This document shows, one piece after another, positions 9,921 to 19,879 of a stretch of DNA of 64,000 nucleotides. Source of the stretch: Streptomyces cathayae (GTDB taxonomy: Bacteria > Actinomycetota > Actinomycetes > Streptomycetales > Streptomycetaceae). Position 1 is the first letter of the stretch. Every line of letters starts with the position of its first letter. A program made the position numbers and the translations under genes. The DNA lies in assembly GCF_029760955.1 (NCBI RefSeq), contig NZ_CP121682.1:5208001-5272000 (forward strand), read 5' to 3'. The notes under the pieces were generated by a model. The model had not been told where the DNA came from. It was given only the letters and a program-made list of their open reading frames with translations, and did no database searches.

Positions 9921-10603
9921 CGGTGCTCCACCTCGCCGACGGGAGGGAGGCCGCGGATCTCGCGGCCTTCCTCTCCCGGCTGCTCCACTACGACCGTGCG
10001 GCCGCCGTGCGCCTTCAGGCGTCGGGCACCGCACTGGCCGTGTTCGGCCGCCCTCCCTCCTTCGAGGTGCTGGCGATCCGCTCCGTGCGGCTGGCCAAGC
10101 CGTACGAGGACGGTCTCGAGGTCACCCTGGACGTGACCGTGTCCGCCGGTGAGCTGCTGGAATCGGTGGACGAGACGGCCGGCACCGCCGCGGTGCCGGC
10201 CGCGGTGACCGGGCCGCCGTGGGCCGGTGTGCTGCCCCCGCGCGGGGGCTGGCGGGCCGAACCGGGGCTGCCCGCACCGGACGCCCTGCGCGCGCTGGTC
10301 GCCGCCGCGGTCACCGAGTTCCGGACGCGGACCGAGGCGCTGACCGCCGAGTCGCGCACCCGGGCCGAACTCGACCGGATCGGGCGGGAGATCTGGTCCC
10401 GCACGGTCGGCCGGAGCGACCTCCCGGTGCGGGCCGTGCACGCGGCCCAGTCACTGGGCTTCCTCCGGCCCCTCGGACCCGTCGACACGGACGGCGAGCC
10501 CGTGCTGCTCGCCTCCGGTGCCTGGCTCCGGCTGCGGACGCCGTACGGGTCCGTCGCCCTGCGGCGCGCAGGGCTCGGGGCGCTCGGTCTCAGCGTGCGC
10601 TGA
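9917..10603 (+). CDS. Conserved hypothetical protein coupled to thioesterase
   Basis: A 228-residue soluble protein starting at an ATG that overlaps the thioesterase stop (ATGA), which implies translational coupling. An alpha/beta N-terminal part (to about residue 85) contains FEVLAIRSVRLAKPYEDGLEV. A flexible Gly/Pro linker follows, then a helical C-terminal half with an RTRAELDRIGREIWSR helix. No known catalytic motif was recognised. Actinobacteria keep a protein of this kind beside ettA and the thioesterase, but its function is unknown. It is the last gene of the unit, convergent with the ABC operon. Confidence 0.7.
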   Translation: MTVLHLADGREAADLAAFLSRLLHYDRAAAVRLQASGTALAVFGRPPSFEVLAIRSVRLAKPYEDGLEVTLDVTVSAGELLESVDETAGTAAVPAAVTGPPWAGVLPPRGGWRAEPGLPAPDALRALVAAAVTEFRTRTEALTAESRTRAELDRIGREIWSRTVGRSDLPVRAVHAAQSLGFLRPLGPVDTDGEPVLLASGAWLRLRTPYGSVALRRAGLGALGLSVR

Positions 10604-10646
10604 GGCAGCCCCCGCCCGCCGCCCTCTTCAGGCTTCAGTCCTCTCT

Positions 10647-11654
10647 TCAGGCCTCGGTGCGCTCACTGTCGTCGGGGCGGACGGCTATGTGGTCCGGTTC
10701 CAGTTCCAGGGCGACGCGGTCGCGCATGCCCAGGGTCCGGGTGTAGTCGGCGGGGAGCTGGAGGCGGCCGGCCCGGTCGAGCATGGCGTACTCGCGGGCG
10801 ACGACGGTCTCGTGACCGGTGGCGGCGTCGACCTCGCTGCGGCGCAGGACCTCGGTGGAGGTGCGGCCGTCGCGGATGGCGACCGTGCGGCGGACCTCGC
10901 CGGCCACCGCCTGGTCGTGGGTGACGATCACGATGGTCGTGCCGAGCCGCTCGTTCGCGGTGCGGAACGCGGCGAAGATCTGTTCCGCGGTGTGCGAGTC
11001 CAGTTCGCCGGTCGGCTCGTCGGCGAGCAGCACCGACGGATCGTTGGCGAGGGCCACGGCGATGGCGACGCGCTGCTGCTGGCCGCCGGACATCTGGTGC
11101 GGGTGCCGGTCGCGGCAGTCGGCGACCTCCAGCAACTCCAGCAGTTCCAGGACGCGTTCGGCGCGGGCCCGACGGGCGGAGCGCCCCCGGGCGGCGGCGC
11201 GCAGACGCATCGGCAGGGCGACGTTCTGCGCCGAGGTCAGATACGGCAGCAGGTTGCGGGAGGTCTGCTGCCAGACGAAGCCGACGACCTCGCGGCGGTA
11301 GGCGAGACGGTCCTTCGCGGTCATCGCGAGCAGGTCGCGGCCCGCGACCCGGGCCGCGCCGGCGGTGGGGGTGTCCAGACCGGCCAGGATGTTCATCAGG
11401 GTCGACTTGCCGCTGCCGGACGCGCCCACGAGAGCCATCAGCTCGCCCTCGCGCACCAGGAGGTCGAGGCCCTGCAGGGCCTGCACCTCCACGCCGTCCG
11501 CGGTGAAGACCCGGACCAGACGGTCGCAGGTGATGAGCGCGTCATGGCCGAAGGCGGGACGCTCGCGGTCGGCGGCGACCCGGTGGGCGAGCTCGGCCAG
11601 CGTGGGATCCGTGGGACCCGTGGGATCCGTCGGCGTCGGGGTCGTCGGGGGCAT
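10647..11654 (-). CDS. ABC exporter ATPase with AbrB-like C-terminal tail
   Basis: A 335-residue MacB/LolD-type ATPase. Walker A is GASGSGKST, followed by a Q-loop (FVWQQTSRNLL), signature MSGGQQQR, Walker B LLADEPTGELD and the H-loop THDQ. Beyond the ATPase (after about residue 275) is an unusual tail reading DRAGRLQLPADYTRTLG then MRDRVALELEPDHIAVRP. It has the pattern of an AbrB/SpoVT swapped-hairpin domain (GRhxhP followed by a Dxhxhxhxxxxhxhxp strand). Start ATG at 11654 with AGGAGG upstream. It is the last gene of the operon 17832 to 10647 and energises the two FtsX-type permeases. Confidence 0.88.
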   Translation of the reverse strand: MPPTTPTPTDPTGPTDPTLAELAHRVAADRERPAFGHDALITCDRLVRVFTADGVEVQALQGLDLLVREGELMALVGASGSGKSTLMNILAGLDTPTAGAARVAGRDLLAMTAKDRLAYRREVVGFVWQQTSRNLLPYLTSAQNVALPMRLRAAARGRSARRARAERVLELLELLEVADCRDRHPHQMSGGQQQRVAIAVALANDPSVLLADEPTGELDSHTAEQIFAAFRTANERLGTTIVIVTHDQAVAGEVRRTVAIRDGRTSTEVLRRSEVDAATGHETVVAREYAMLDRAGRLQLPADYTRTLGMRDRVALELEPDHIAVRPDDSERTEA

Positions 11655-11717
11655 CGTGCAGCACCTCCTGGAAGGGGACCGGCAGGGGCCGGGTTCGGCG
11701 GGAGCGGGTCCGTACGG

Positions 11718-14459
11718 TCAACGGGCGTCACCCGCCCGCAGTTCGCGCACCGCGTCCCGGCGGCCCGTCCACCAGGCCTGTACCGCCGCGATCCCGACGG
11801 TGAGCACGACCACCGCCAGAGCGGGCACCAGCAGCGACACCGGGTCGGTGAGCAGGGTGGCCCGGCCCGCCGGGGACCTGGTCGCCGGGAGGGCGACGGC
11901 CGTCAGGTCGATGCCGGGGGCGAGCAGCCGGATCGTCGCCCACGCCGTGAGGGTGCCGCCGGCCGCCGCGAGCAGGGCCTGCGGCAGGGACTCCAGGACG
12001 AGCAGGCGGCGGCCCTGGGCGCGGGTGAGGCCCATGGTGCGCAGGCGGGCCAGGAGCGCGGCCCGTTCGGGGGCGGCCCGCACCAGGGTCAGCAGCAGGG
12101 CGAGCACGGCGTACCCGGCGCCCGCCGCCACCGCCGCGGTGTAGACGCGTTCGGCGCCGGACTGGAGGGGCGAGTCGACGTATCCGGCGCGTTCCTCGGC
12201 GCGCACCCGGACCGACGTCCCGCCACCGTCCGCCGCCCGGCGCAGCGCGGCCCCGTCCACCCGGTCGCCGGTCACCAGCAGCGCGGTCGGGCGGGCGGCG
12301 CGGTCCGAGAGCGCGGACCGGTCCACCACCAGGAACTTTTCGCCGACGACGGCCGGGGTCCGCTCCCGCACCCGTACGATCCGCACGGTGATCGAGCTGC
12401 CGTCCTCCATGCGCACCGCGAAGGGCCGGGTGCCGTGGCGGTCGGCGACCCCGGGGGAGGCCACGGCGGGCAGGGTGTCCGACCCGCCCGGTGCCAGGAC
12501 GTTCCGGTCGAAGGCGCCGATGCCGGTGTGCCGGGTGAGGGCCGCGTAGCCGGCCGGGTCGACGCCGGCCACCGGGACCGTGTCCTCGGGGGACCGGGCG
12601 TGGTCGGCGACGCTGACGGCGGTGACCTCCCGGACGCCGGGTGCCCGGCGGACCCGGTCGGGAAGGCCGGCGGGCAGGACGTGGAGCGCGTTCACGCGGG
12701 CGTCGGCGCCGACCGTGAGCAGGGCCGCCCGGTCCCGGGCGTCGGCCACGCCGCCGATCACGGAACCACCGAAGGCGGCCGTGGTCAGCGCGGTGAGCAG
12801 GGCCAGCAGGGGCAGTACCGCGGAACCGGCGGCACGGCCCGCGCGGGCCAGGGCCAGCGGGCCGACCACACCCCGCAGCCGTGCCGCCGGGCGGGCCAGC
12901 CCGCGCAGGGGCAGCGGGTACAGCCGTACCAGCACCAGCGCGGCGATCACGCCCACCAGAACCGGGGCCAGGGACACCAGGTGGTCCCCGGAGGCGTCCG
13001 GCCCGCCCGACGTGCCGCGGGTGCGCAGCGCCACGACCGCGCCCACCGCCAGGGCGAGCAGGGTGAGTTCGGCGACCGTGCGGCGCGGTGCGGGGCGGGC
13101 CGCGGCGACGTCCCGGCGCCCGGTGTGCGCGCGGACGGCGCGGTGCGCGACGAGGGCCCGCAGGGGCAGGGCCAGGCAGGCGAGGAGCGCGACGGCGCCG
13201 GCGGCGGCCACGGAGTACGCCGGCCGGGCCTCGCGGACCGTGAGCCAGGCCGCGGCCAGTCCGAGGGCGGCCGCGGGCACGGCGACCACCGCGGTCTCCG
13301 CCAGCAGCCGGCCGGTGACGCCGGGCAGGGAGCCGCCGCGGGCGCGCAGCAGGGTGAGTTCGCCGCCGCGCCGGTCGGCGGCGAGGCCGCCCGCCATGAG
13401 CAGGACGACGGCGGCGACCGTGCCGGTGCCGAAGGCGGCGACGGAGACCAGCGGGCCGATGGCGGCGCGCAGCCCGGCGTGGCCGGTGAGCACGTCGTCC
13501 AGTTCGCTGTGCGCCCTGAGGTCGAGTGCGGTGGCCTCCCGCATCCGCTGGAGGACCGGACCGGACTCCACGGCCGCGACGGCGGACGTCAGCCGGGGCA
13601 TGTCGTAGCCGTGCAGGTCGGGGACGGACGGGGCGAGCCCCCAGTACCGCACGGGCTTCCCGGCCGTGCTCAGCAGGGCGGGGGCCGCGTCCGGCGGCAG
13701 CAGCAGCGCACCCATCCAGTACTGCCGGACGTCGGGGTCGCCGGGGAGGATCGTCAGGCCCGGGGTGCGCATCAGGGGGTCGGTCGACCAGTACGCGCCC
13801 TCGGGGTCGAGCGGTGCGACGATGCCGGTGATCCGTACTTCGAGGGGAGCGCGCGCCACACCGGGGAACGTCAGGACGGAGCCCACCTCGATGTTCAGGT
13901 CCCCTGCCGTGTCGGTGGTGACGGCGCCCTCGATCCGGGTGGTCGCCGCGGTCACGGTGTCCGGGACCTTCGGCAGCCGGCCCGCGCGCAGCCGGGAGTG
14001 GTCGGCGAGCCCGTCCTGCGCGAGGAGGTGGAGCTGCGCGGGCAGCCCGTCCGGCCGGGGCAGCCAGGGTTCGGACATCTTCTGGGCCTCGGAGGTGCGC
14101 ACACCGGAGGAGGACCGGTGCGGGTCGAGGGGCAGGGACCGTCCGGCCAGGGCGAGCAGCTCGGACCGGTGGGCGCGGAGCACGTCCCCGCGCACGGCCG
14201 CCTCCTGCTCCTCCCGGGACAGGCCCGGGTCGGGCAAGGAAGCCGCCAGCTGCACGCCGGTGCTGTCCGGTCCGGCCGTCTCGAGGGCCCGGTGCAGGCC
14301 CGCGTCGCCGTACCGGTCGACCGCGCGCGGCAGCACGGCGGCCAGGAACGCGGTCACGGCCACCAGCAGCGCCAGCGCGAGCGCGGCCCCGGGCGCGGCC
14401 CGCAGGCGGGTGCGTACCCAGGGGGCGGCCACGCACGGCCTCGGGGACCGGACGGTCAC
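11718..14459 (-). CDS. FtsX-like ABC transporter permease
   Basis: About 913 residues. An N-terminal transmembrane helix (ALALALLVAVTAFLAAVLP) is followed by a large extracytoplasmic region, then a FtsX-type membrane block near residues 350-540. A second periplasmic-like domain and a terminal FtsX block (about 760-905) follow, making a duplicated FtsX architecture. I prefer the GTG at 14459, since ggggagg lies eight bases before it; GTG 14468 is an alternative. It overlaps or abuts the stop of the upstream permease at 14461, so expression is coupled. With its partner permease and the ATPase it should form a MacB-like exporter or mechanotransmitter; the substrate is unknown. Confidence 0.85.
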   Translation of the reverse strand: MTVRSPRPCVAAPWVRTRLRAAPGAALALALLVAVTAFLAAVLPRAVDRYGDAGLHRALETAGPDSTGVQLAASLPDPGLSREEQEAAVRGDVLRAHRSELLALAGRSLPLDPHRSSSGVRTSEAQKMSEPWLPRPDGLPAQLHLLAQDGLADHSRLRAGRLPKVPDTVTAATTRIEGAVTTDTAGDLNIEVGSVLTFPGVARAPLEVRITGIVAPLDPEGAYWSTDPLMRTPGLTILPGDPDVRQYWMGALLLPPDAAPALLSTAGKPVRYWGLAPSVPDLHGYDMPRLTSAVAAVESGPVLQRMREATALDLRAHSELDDVLTGHAGLRAAIGPLVSVAAFGTGTVAAVVLLMAGGLAADRRGGELTLLRARGGSLPGVTGRLLAETAVVAVPAAALGLAAAWLTVREARPAYSVAAAGAVALLACLALPLRALVAHRAVRAHTGRRDVAAARPAPRRTVAELTLLALAVGAVVALRTRGTSGGPDASGDHLVSLAPVLVGVIAALVLVRLYPLPLRGLARPAARLRGVVGPLALARAGRAAGSAVLPLLALLTALTTAAFGGSVIGGVADARDRAALLTVGADARVNALHVLPAGLPDRVRRAPGVREVTAVSVADHARSPEDTVPVAGVDPAGYAALTRHTGIGAFDRNVLAPGGSDTLPAVASPGVADRHGTRPFAVRMEDGSSITVRIVRVRERTPAVVGEKFLVVDRSALSDRAARPTALLVTGDRVDGAALRRAADGGGTSVRVRAEERAGYVDSPLQSGAERVYTAAVAAGAGYAVLALLLTLVRAAPERAALLARLRTMGLTRAQGRRLLVLESLPQALLAAAGGTLTAWATIRLLAPGIDLTAVALPATRSPAGRATLLTDPVSLLVPALAVVVLTVGIAAVQAWWTGRRDAVRELRAGDAR

Positions 14460-14460
14460 C

Positions 14461-17400
14461 TCAACCACCTCCCCGTTCCCGCAGCGAGGCCACCGGGTCG
14501 ACCCTGCGCACCGCCAGGACGGCGGTGACCAGCAGCGGGACCACGGCTATGGCGGCCAGCAGCAGGGCCACCCGCCCGGTCGGCAGTTCCACCAGGACCT
14601 CCGGCACCGGTCGGGCCGCCTCGGACGTCAGCATGATCAGCGGGATCACGGCCCGCGCCAGCACCGTGCCCCACAGCACGCCCACCGCCGACGCCAGGGC
14701 GACCAGCACCCCGTGCTCGAGGATCACCACCCGGGCCAGCCGCCGCCGTGAGGCGCCCAGGGCGCGCAGCACCGCGAACTCGGCGGACCGCTCCCGCAGC
14801 GCCCCGGCCGCGCTCACCGCGAACCCCACCGCCGTCAGCGCCGCCGCCGCGAGGGCCGCCGCGGTGAACGCCGCCTCGGGCCCCGCGCCGAACGGATCGT
14901 CGCGCAGCCGGTCGGCGATCTCGTCCCGCACCACCACCCGGGACGGTTCGACGTCGGGCCGGTCCCGCAGCGCCGCGGCCACCCGCGCCGACGCGCCCGG
15001 CGCGGTCCGCAGCCACCACTCGGTGGGCAGCACGCTCTCGCCCTCGCTGCTCTGGAGCACCCGGTTGACGGCCCGCAGGTCCAGCAGCAGGGCCCCGCCG
15101 TCGCCGCTGCCCCCGGTCGGCGCGGACGGCAGCCCCCGTACCGCGTGGGTGATCCGCACCGGCAGGGTGGAGCCGCCGATCGTCACGTCCACGCGCTCCC
15201 CGGGGCGGGCGCCCGTCGAGGCCAGATAGCGGTCGGTGGCGATCGCGGTGACCTCGGCCGTCCCCGGCTGCGGGATCTGCAGCCGGACGGTGAGCGACGG
15301 GGGGTTCCAGAAGCCGTCCCCCGGACCGTGGCCGGTGGTGTAGGCGAAGGTGGGCGGGTCGGTGGCGGTGAGCCGGGGGGAGGTCGGCTCGGTGCCCGTG
15401 TCGGGGGCGGTCCCCGTGACCGTGAGCTGCGAGGACGATGCCCAGTCGGCGGGCAGGGCGAGGGGCCGGGCCCGGCCGTCGGCGTCCGTGGCGGTCAGCC
15501 CGGTCAGGGTGAACCGGTGGTTCTCGGACTTTCCGGTCGGCTGGACCAGGTCGAGCTGGAGTCCGGTCAGGGTCAGTCCCCCCGGTTGCCCCGGTTCTCC
15601 CGGTTGCCCCGGTTTTCCGGGGGACGCCTCGGCGACCGTGGTGAGGTCGAGGGCCAGCGGGTGGGTCCGGCCGTCGGCGCGGAGCCGGCCCAGGCCCCAC
15701 CTGTACGGGGTTCCGTAGGGGTCGGTCAGGGTGGCCCTGACACCGGCCGTGGTCCCGGCGCCCGCGCCCCGGATCCGGGCCGTCAGCGTCAGGCGCGCGG
15801 TGCCCTCGGGTATCGGTACCCCCGCCGTCCCGCCCTTCGGCGCCAGGTCCTCCAGGAACGGGCCGACCGGCTCGGGGGCGAGGTCGGAACGCATCAGCAC
15901 CGTGTCCGCCGCATGCTCGGTGGCCAGCGCGAGCACGGTCGCCGTCCGGTCGCCGGACAGCGGCACCGACGCACGGTACGCGGGCGCGGCCGCCTCGACA
16001 CCGGGGACGGCCGCGTACGCCCCGGTGCGGCCCGGTTCGCTCGCCCCGGCGCCCAGGACACGCACCTGCGCGCCGGCCCGGAAGTCCGCCTGGTCGTCCT
16101 GCGAACGCTGCCACGAGGAGCCCTGGCCGATCGCCAGCATGCCCAGCGCCACCGCGAGCACCAGCAGCAGGACCGGGCCCGCGCCCCGCATCGGCCGACG
16201 GCTGAACCGCCAGCCCGCCAGAGCCCCCGGCAGCCCCCGGCCGCGGGCCGCCCCGCGCTCCGCCAGCCGCGCCAGCGGCGGCAGCAGCCGCAGCGTGAGC
16301 ACGGTGCCGGCCAGCAGGGCCAGCGCGGGGGCCGTGACGAGCAGCGGGTCGACACCGAGGTGGGCGCCGACCGCCCCGGAGGGCTGACGGCTCAGCTGCC
16401 AGTACGCCACGGCGGCCACCGCCAGCAGCCCCACATCCCCGCCCGCGCGGACCGCGCCGGGCAGCGGCCGGGCCCGGCCGGCCGTGAAGGAGGAGGTGAG
16501 CGCGGGCACCGTGACGGCCAGCGCGCAGCCCACCGCCACTGCCGCCGCCACCAGCCACACGGAGCCGCGTCCGGCCACCGGACCGACCGAGGTGTCCAGG
16601 TGCAGCCCGATCCGGGCGAGCGCGCCCTGCCCGGCGAGCAGCCCGGTGAGCGGTCCCGCCAGCAGCGGCGCACAGGCCGCCGAGGGCACCGCCAGCAGCA
16701 GCGCCTCCAGGGCGGCGAGCCGGGCCACCTGGGCGCGGGAACCGCCGCGCGCCCGCAGCACCCGGGTCTCGCCCGCGCGTTCGGCACTCAGCAGCCGGGC
16801 CACCAGGAACAGGGCGCAGCCGGCCAGCAGGACCAGCTGGAGGGCGATGATCAGCAGGGTCGAGCGGGAGACCAGCAGTGAGCGTTCGACCCGGTCCAGG
16901 ACGGCGGGCAGGGCACTCGTCGCCTGCGCCGAACCGCCCAGCGCCGGATCCTCGCGCAGGGCGGCGACGCCGTCGCGTACCGCCGTGCGCAGCGCGTCGA
17001 TCCGCCCGGTGTCCACCGCCGCGAAGTCGGCCGACGCGAGCCACGCCGAGGTGCCGGCGCTGACCCGGTCGCCGCCGAGCACCGAGGGGTCGGCGAGCAG
17101 CGGGCCGTACGTCGTGAAGTCCACCTCGACGACGCCGCGGCCGTGCAGGCCGTCCAGTTGCCAGTAGGGCGCGGTGGCGTCCACGGGCCGGTACAGGCCG
17201 GTGATCCGCACCTGGACCGCGGGGCCGCCGAGCCGGTCGGTGAGGGTGAGCCGGGCGCCGGGTTCCAGACCGAGGCGGCGGGCGGCGGCCTCCGGCAGCG
17301 CGGTCTCGATCACCGGGCCGGCGGACGCCCCGGGCGGCCGGCCCCCGACGATCCGCACCTGGGTGCGGTCCAGGGCGGCGAGGTGGGTGAGGTCGGGGGT

Positions 17401-17832
17401 GTCGGAGGTGCCGGAGGTGTCCCGGTCGCCGGAGGGGGCACCGGGGTCCGCGCCACCCGCGCCGGGGTCCGCAGGCCCGTCCGCGGGCCGCAAGGACGCG
17501 GGCAGGGCGTACGGGCCGGAGCGGGACAGGGTGCGCAGGGTCACCGGCAGCCCGTCGAAGGCGGCACGGGCGCCGTCCCGCACGGCGGCGCCGGCCGCGG
17601 CGCGCTCCCGCGCGGGGACGTCCGCCTCGACGACGAGGGTGGTGTCGGCCGCGCCCCGCGGGTCGCGCAGGGCGTGCCGCAGGGCCGCGTCGCCGATCGC
17701 ACCGGAGTACGCCGTGAGGGTCGTCAGCACCGCCGTGGTCAGCAGGACGGTGAGCAGCGCGGCGGCGAGCAGCGGCCGGTACGCCCGGGCACGCGCCAGG
17801 ACGAACCCCACCGTCCCCGCAGGGCTCCCCAC
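14461..17832 (-). CDS. Large FtsX-like ABC transporter permease
   Basis: An 1123-residue permease with a GTG start and GGGGGAG upstream. An N-terminal anchor (LLAAALLTVLLTTAVLTTLT) precedes an extracytoplasmic domain. A first FtsX membrane block follows at about residues 330-560, then a long extracytoplasmic domain containing a Gly/Pro linker (PGKPGQPGEPGQPGG), and a C-terminal FtsX block near 980-1115. It is the first gene of the three-gene exporter operon, about 160 bases from the globin gene. The two permeases share the same duplicated design, consistent with a heterodimer. Confidence 0.85.
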   Translation of the reverse strand: MGSPAGTVGFVLARARAYRPLLAAALLTVLLTTAVLTTLTAYSGAIGDAALRHALRDPRGAADTTLVVEADVPARERAAAGAAVRDGARAAFDGLPVTLRTLSRSGPYALPASLRPADGPADPGAGGADPGAPSGDRDTSGTSDTPDLTHLAALDRTQVRIVGGRPPGASAGPVIETALPEAAARRLGLEPGARLTLTDRLGGPAVQVRITGLYRPVDATAPYWQLDGLHGRGVVEVDFTTYGPLLADPSVLGGDRVSAGTSAWLASADFAAVDTGRIDALRTAVRDGVAALREDPALGGSAQATSALPAVLDRVERSLLVSRSTLLIIALQLVLLAGCALFLVARLLSAERAGETRVLRARGGSRAQVARLAALEALLLAVPSAACAPLLAGPLTGLLAGQGALARIGLHLDTSVGPVAGRGSVWLVAAAVAVGCALAVTVPALTSSFTAGRARPLPGAVRAGGDVGLLAVAAVAYWQLSRQPSGAVGAHLGVDPLLVTAPALALLAGTVLTLRLLPPLARLAERGAARGRGLPGALAGWRFSRRPMRGAGPVLLLVLAVALGMLAIGQGSSWQRSQDDQADFRAGAQVRVLGAGASEPGRTGAYAAVPGVEAAAPAYRASVPLSGDRTATVLALATEHAADTVLMRSDLAPEPVGPFLEDLAPKGGTAGVPIPEGTARLTLTARIRGAGAGTTAGVRATLTDPYGTPYRWGLGRLRADGRTHPLALDLTTVAEASPGKPGQPGEPGQPGGLTLTGLQLDLVQPTGKSENHRFTLTGLTATDADGRARPLALPADWASSSQLTVTGTAPDTGTEPTSPRLTATDPPTFAYTTGHGPGDGFWNPPSLTVRLQIPQPGTAEVTAIATDRYLASTGARPGERVDVTIGGSTLPVRITHAVRGLPSAPTGGSGDGGALLLDLRAVNRVLQSSEGESVLPTEWWLRTAPGASARVAAALRDRPDVEPSRVVVRDEIADRLRDDPFGAGPEAAFTAAALAAAALTAVGFAVSAAGALRERSAEFAVLRALGASRRRLARVVILEHGVLVALASAVGVLWGTVLARAVIPLIMLTSEAARPVPEVLVELPTGRVALLLAAIAVVPLLVTAVLAVRRVDPVASLRERGGG

Positions 17833-17990
17833 CCGAGACTCCCCCTGTGTCGGTCCGGACCTCCGGGTGATCGTGTCAGAGGGGGCCCGTCACGGGGTAG
17901 CACTCGTAGCCCGGACTTGACCGGATCGTGATCGGAATCCGGCGACGGGCGACCGGAATGCGTACGTCCGCGAGGCGCCGAACCGATGGG

Positions 17991-18404
17991 TCAGCCCGGG
18001 GAGTTGATCATCGTGGCGGCGGCGTACGTCAGGTACTTCCACATCGTGTGGTCGTGCTCCTCGGACAGGCCGAGCTCGTCGAGGGCGTCGCGCATGTGCT
18101 TGAGCCAGGCGTCGTGCGCGGCCCGGTCGACCTTGAACGGCACGTGCCGCATCCGCAGCCGCGGATGGCCCCGGTTCTGGCTGTACGTCGTCGGGCCGCC
18201 CCAGTACTGGATGAGGAACAGCCGCAGCCGCTCCTCGGCCGGACCCAGGTCCTCCTCCGGATACATGGGCCGCAGCAGCGGATCGTCCGCCACCCCCACG
18301 TAGAAACGGTGGACGAGCCGGCGGAAGGTCTCCTCCCCGCCGACCTGCTCGTAGAACGTCTGCTCCTGAAGCGTGCCGCGCCGAATCTCTGTCACGCAGT
18401 CCAT
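17991..18404 (-). CDS. glbO: Truncated hemoglobin, group II (GlbO type)
   Basis: About 137 residues from the ATG at 18404; the GTG at 18395 (giving MTEIRRGTLQEQ) is nearly as good, whereas the open frame up to 18512 has no globin-like sequence. The family signature is clear: TFYEQVGGEETFRRLVHRFY at the N-terminus, LFLIQYWGGPTTYS, and RMRHVPFKVDRAAHDAWLKH, which contains the proximal His F8. Group II truncated globins bind heme and O2 and are linked to nitric oxide or peroxide handling and to interaction with respiratory membranes. Monocistronic. Confidence 0.9.
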   Translation of the reverse strand: MDCVTEIRRGTLQEQTFYEQVGGEETFRRLVHRFYVGVADDPLLRPMYPEEDLGPAEERLRLFLIQYWGGPTTYSQNRGHPRLRMRHVPFKVDRAAHDAWLKHMRDALDELGLSEEHDHTMWKYLTYAAATMINSPG

Positions 18405-18524
18405 GGTCTCAGACGCCGCGGCATAGGCCTCAGGACCTAGGTCCTCGAGGCCGTCGGGGGCTCCGGCGTTCCCGCCCCCTGCTCGTCGGGGAGGCAGGGA
18501 CGGGAGCGTCACGGGTGTGCCCTC

Positions 18525-19799
18525 TCAGCCCCGGTGGATGGTGATCGTCGTCCAGGCGCCCACGTGGACCCGGTCGCCGTCCTGCAACGGGACCGGGACG
18601 AAGGGCTGGATCGGCTCCTCCGAGCCGTTGACCGTCGTGCCGTTCGTCGAGTTCTGGTCGACGACCGCCCAACTGCCGTCCGGCTGCTGGACCAGCACCG
18701 CGTGCTGGTGCGAGACGCCCGGGTCCTCCGGCGGCGTCGACAGGTCGATGTCGGGGGTGTCACCGGTGGAGTGGCGCCGGCGGCCGATCGTGAGCTGGTT
18801 GCCGGTGAGGGTGCGCTGCTGCTCGGGCGAGTACGCGGGCAGGTTCAGGCCCGTGGCCTCGGGGCCGGAGCGGTGCATCATCGCCATGAAGTAGTCACGG
18901 TCCGGACCGATCGTCGCGGTCCAGGTCACCGGCCCCCGGGGCTGCTGCGGGAACCCGCCGGGGCCGGGCGGCGCCTGGGTCGCACCGGGCTGCGGGTAGC
19001 CGTAACCACCGGGGCCGTTCGGGGCGCCGGGACCGTTCGGGCCGCCGGGGCCGCCGGAGGGCGGGGGGATCACCCAGTCGTCGTCACCGCCGCCGAAGGC
19101 GGGGCCGCCCTGGTGCGGCGGACGGCCGGTCTCCTGCGGGAATCCGGGCGGGGCCGGCGGGCCGCCGCCGAACGCCTGCGGGCCACCCTGACCACCGGGA
19201 CCGCCGGGTCCGCCGTAGCCACCCTGGCCGCCGTGACCACCCTGGCCGGGCGGGGGGACCGGGCGGGAGGGGTCGCCGCCGAAACCGGGCGGGCCCGGCG
19301 GGATCGGCTCGGCGGGCCGGTTCACCTGGGACGGACGGGAACCCTGGTACTCGTTGTAGGGGTCACCGCTGCCGTACGACGGACCGGGCGGCTGCTGGTA
19401 CTGCCCCCCGTGTCCACCCGGACCCCCGTGCCCGCCCGGTCCGGGGGGCACCGGACGAGGGGCGGCCGGTGTGTACGAGGTGGCCGTGTTCGTCAGGAAG
19501 TTCCACCGGCACTCCTCGCAGAACGGCGCGCCGCCCTCACGCGGCGTGCCGCACTGCGGGCACGGCTCCGGCCGGCCGCCGGGACCGCCCGGGCCGCCGG
19601 GACCGCCCGGGCCGCCGAAACCGCCGGGGCCACCCGGGCCGCCGGGTCCGGGCTGACCGCCGGGGGGCGGGAATCCGTAGCCACCGCCGGGCGGCGGCGG
19701 GGGAGGAGGCGGCGGGGGCACGGACCCCGCCATGCGGTGACCGCACACCTCGCACCAGTCGTCGGAACCCGACTGGTGTCCGTTCGGGCAGGTCGGCAT
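18525..19799 (-). CDS. FHA-domain protein with two zinc ribbons and Gly/Pro linker
   Basis: A 424-residue protein. Residues 1-24 form a zinc ribbon (CPNGH...CEVCG), and a second ribbon near residues 75-95 reads CPQCG...CEEC. A low-complexity Gly/Pro/Gln linker of roughly 200 residues follows. The C-terminal FHA domain (about 335-424) has GRRRHSTGD, GVSHQHA and NSTNGT, the residues that bind phosphothreonine. The start has GAGGAGGAGG upstream. It is the last gene of the PknG operon, which suggests it reads phosphorylation by PknG, as GarA/OdhI do in mycobacteria and corynebacteria; its architecture differs from theirs, so this is inference. Confidence 0.88.
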   Translation of the reverse strand: MPTCPNGHQSGSDDWCEVCGHRMAGSVPPPPPPPPPPGGGYGFPPPGGQPGPGGPGGPGGFGGPGGPGGPGGPGGRPEPCPQCGTPREGGAPFCEECRWNFLTNTATSYTPAAPRPVPPGPGGHGGPGGHGGQYQQPPGPSYGSGDPYNEYQGSRPSQVNRPAEPIPPGPPGFGGDPSRPVPPPGQGGHGGQGGYGGPGGPGGQGGPQAFGGGPPAPPGFPQETGRPPHQGGPAFGGGDDDWVIPPPSGGPGGPNGPGAPNGPGGYGYPQPGATQAPPGPGGFPQQPRGPVTWTATIGPDRDYFMAMMHRSGPEATGLNLPAYSPEQQRTLTGNQLTIGRRRHSTGDTPDIDLSTPPEDPGVSHQHAVLVQQPDGSWAVVDQNSTNGTTVNGSEEPIQPFVPVPLQDGDRVHVGAWTTITIHRG

Positions 19800-19879
19800 G
19801 TCGGCGCCTCCTCCTCTCTTTTTCGGTCGCTTCCGACCGAAGTTCTCCGGCCTGGGGGCCGGGCTCGTTCACTTCAGGT

